From a virus, in IMG/VR virus record IMGVR_UViG_3300021438_000028, positions 1-40,857 of that record: 40,857 nucleotides of DNA. One strand, written 5' to 3'. This document shows, piece after piece, positions 40,641 to 40,857 of this stretch. A program made the position numbers and the translations under genes. How positions within the stretch are numbered: position 1 is the first letter of the stretch; each line of letters opens with the position of its first letter. The notes beneath the pieces are model-generated. The model did no database searches. It saw only the letters and a list, made by a program, of their open reading frames with translations, and was not told the origin of the DNA.

Positions 40641-40669
40641 ATTATATATAATAATATATATAATATATA
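40641..40669 (-). promoter_or_regulatory. AT-rich leader, likely late promoter region
   Basis: Leftward, this tract ends in TATAAT (40641-40646) about 48 bases before the terminase start, with no TTGACA-like box 17 bases further out. The 18-base tract at 40641-40658 recurs exactly at 11935-11952, upstream of the other leftward operon. A late promoter using the phage sigma-like factor or an AT-rich activator site is inferred. Confidence 0.4.
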
Positions 40670-40700
40670 GGAGTCGCGGAGTCTTAAACGGAGCGACTCC
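40670..40700. terminator. Hairpin next to the terminal repeat
   Basis: GGAGTCGC (40670-40677) pairs with GCGACTCC (40693-40700) around a 15-base loop that itself repeats GGAGTC. It lies between the AT-rich late leader and the terminal repeat. It may block transcription entering from the repeat side or mark a processing site. Confidence 0.5.
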
Positions 40701-40728
40701 GTATGTAATTCATTACATATTAGATAAC

Positions 40729-40857
40729 CTGTTCAAACAGATAAAACGAACACATCTGACTAAAATATTTTTAAAAGGCCTGCTCAGGCCTATATATTGC
40801 CCCCTAAATATAATATAACAGAAAATTATTATGGGATACTATATACGCCCCTCGGGC
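40729..40857. repeat. Right copy of terminal direct redundancy
   Basis: Matches 1-129 except for A at 40741 against G at 13. In this copy the flanking C at 40728 lengthens the left arm of the opening palindrome to CCTGTT, while the right arm ends in A. About 40,728 bases of the window are therefore unique. Confidence 0.9.

Overview
The window looks like one complete genome of a virulent, short-tailed (podovirus-like) actinobacteriophage. The first 129 bases recur at the right end with one mismatch, so the contig closes on itself. Evidence for an actinobacterial host is a WhiB-family regulator, an HslV/proteasome-type protein, lysis proteins of actinophage type, and at least one promoter placed so that its transcript would be almost leaderless. 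GC content is moderate, well below Streptomyces or Mycobacterium, which would fit a freshwater actinobacterium (inference). I see no integrase, tRNA, CRISPR array or insertion sequence.

Layout. (1) Bases 1-756 are non-coding: the terminal repeat, an 8-bp-period array (155-242), a 9-bp-period array (251-418), and four sigma-70-type promoters about 85 bp apart, three of them followed by paired hairpins. (2) 757-6226 is a rightward early operon of small, often start/stop-overlapping genes. It holds a predicted amidoligase plus class II glutamine amidotransferase pair, WhiB, a secreted lysozyme-like protein, and several Cys-rich zinc-ribbon proteins including an FmdB-like one. (3) 6235-11858 runs leftward and carries nucleic-acid genes: RecB/Cas4-like exonuclease (in two reading frames), an ssDNA-binding candidate, RecA/DnaB-fold helicase, methyltransferase, Holliday-junction-resolvase-like nuclease, primase (in two reading frames), an Nmad1-like protein, a second nuclease and a sigma-like factor. 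No DNA polymerase is visible, so the host enzyme is presumably used. (4) 11868-12230 is a boundary island with a leftward promoter, an AT-rich tract, two hairpin terminators and one small rightward gene. (5) 12266-14935, leftward, is the lysis cassette: small membrane proteins, CHAP endolysin, and a 461-residue Pro-rich envelope protein. (6) 14935-24702 holds tail and adhesin genes, including two S74-type fibres with 17-residue repeats and two glycosyltransferases. (7) 24717-40593 is the head module: large terminase, portal, HslV-like hydrolase, a 1600-residue protein with three smaller companions, scaffold, an N4-gp56-like capsid protein, and a run of tiny lysine-rich proteins. No tail-tube or tape-measure gene is evident, which argues for a short tail.

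The least ordinary elements are the HslV-like hydrolase inside the capsid module, the amidoligase/amidotransferase pair in the early operon, the tandem promoter-hairpin modules, the two short-period repeat arrays beside the terminal repeat, and the two replication/recombination enzymes split between frames. All calls come from reading the sequence and recalling families; no database search was run.
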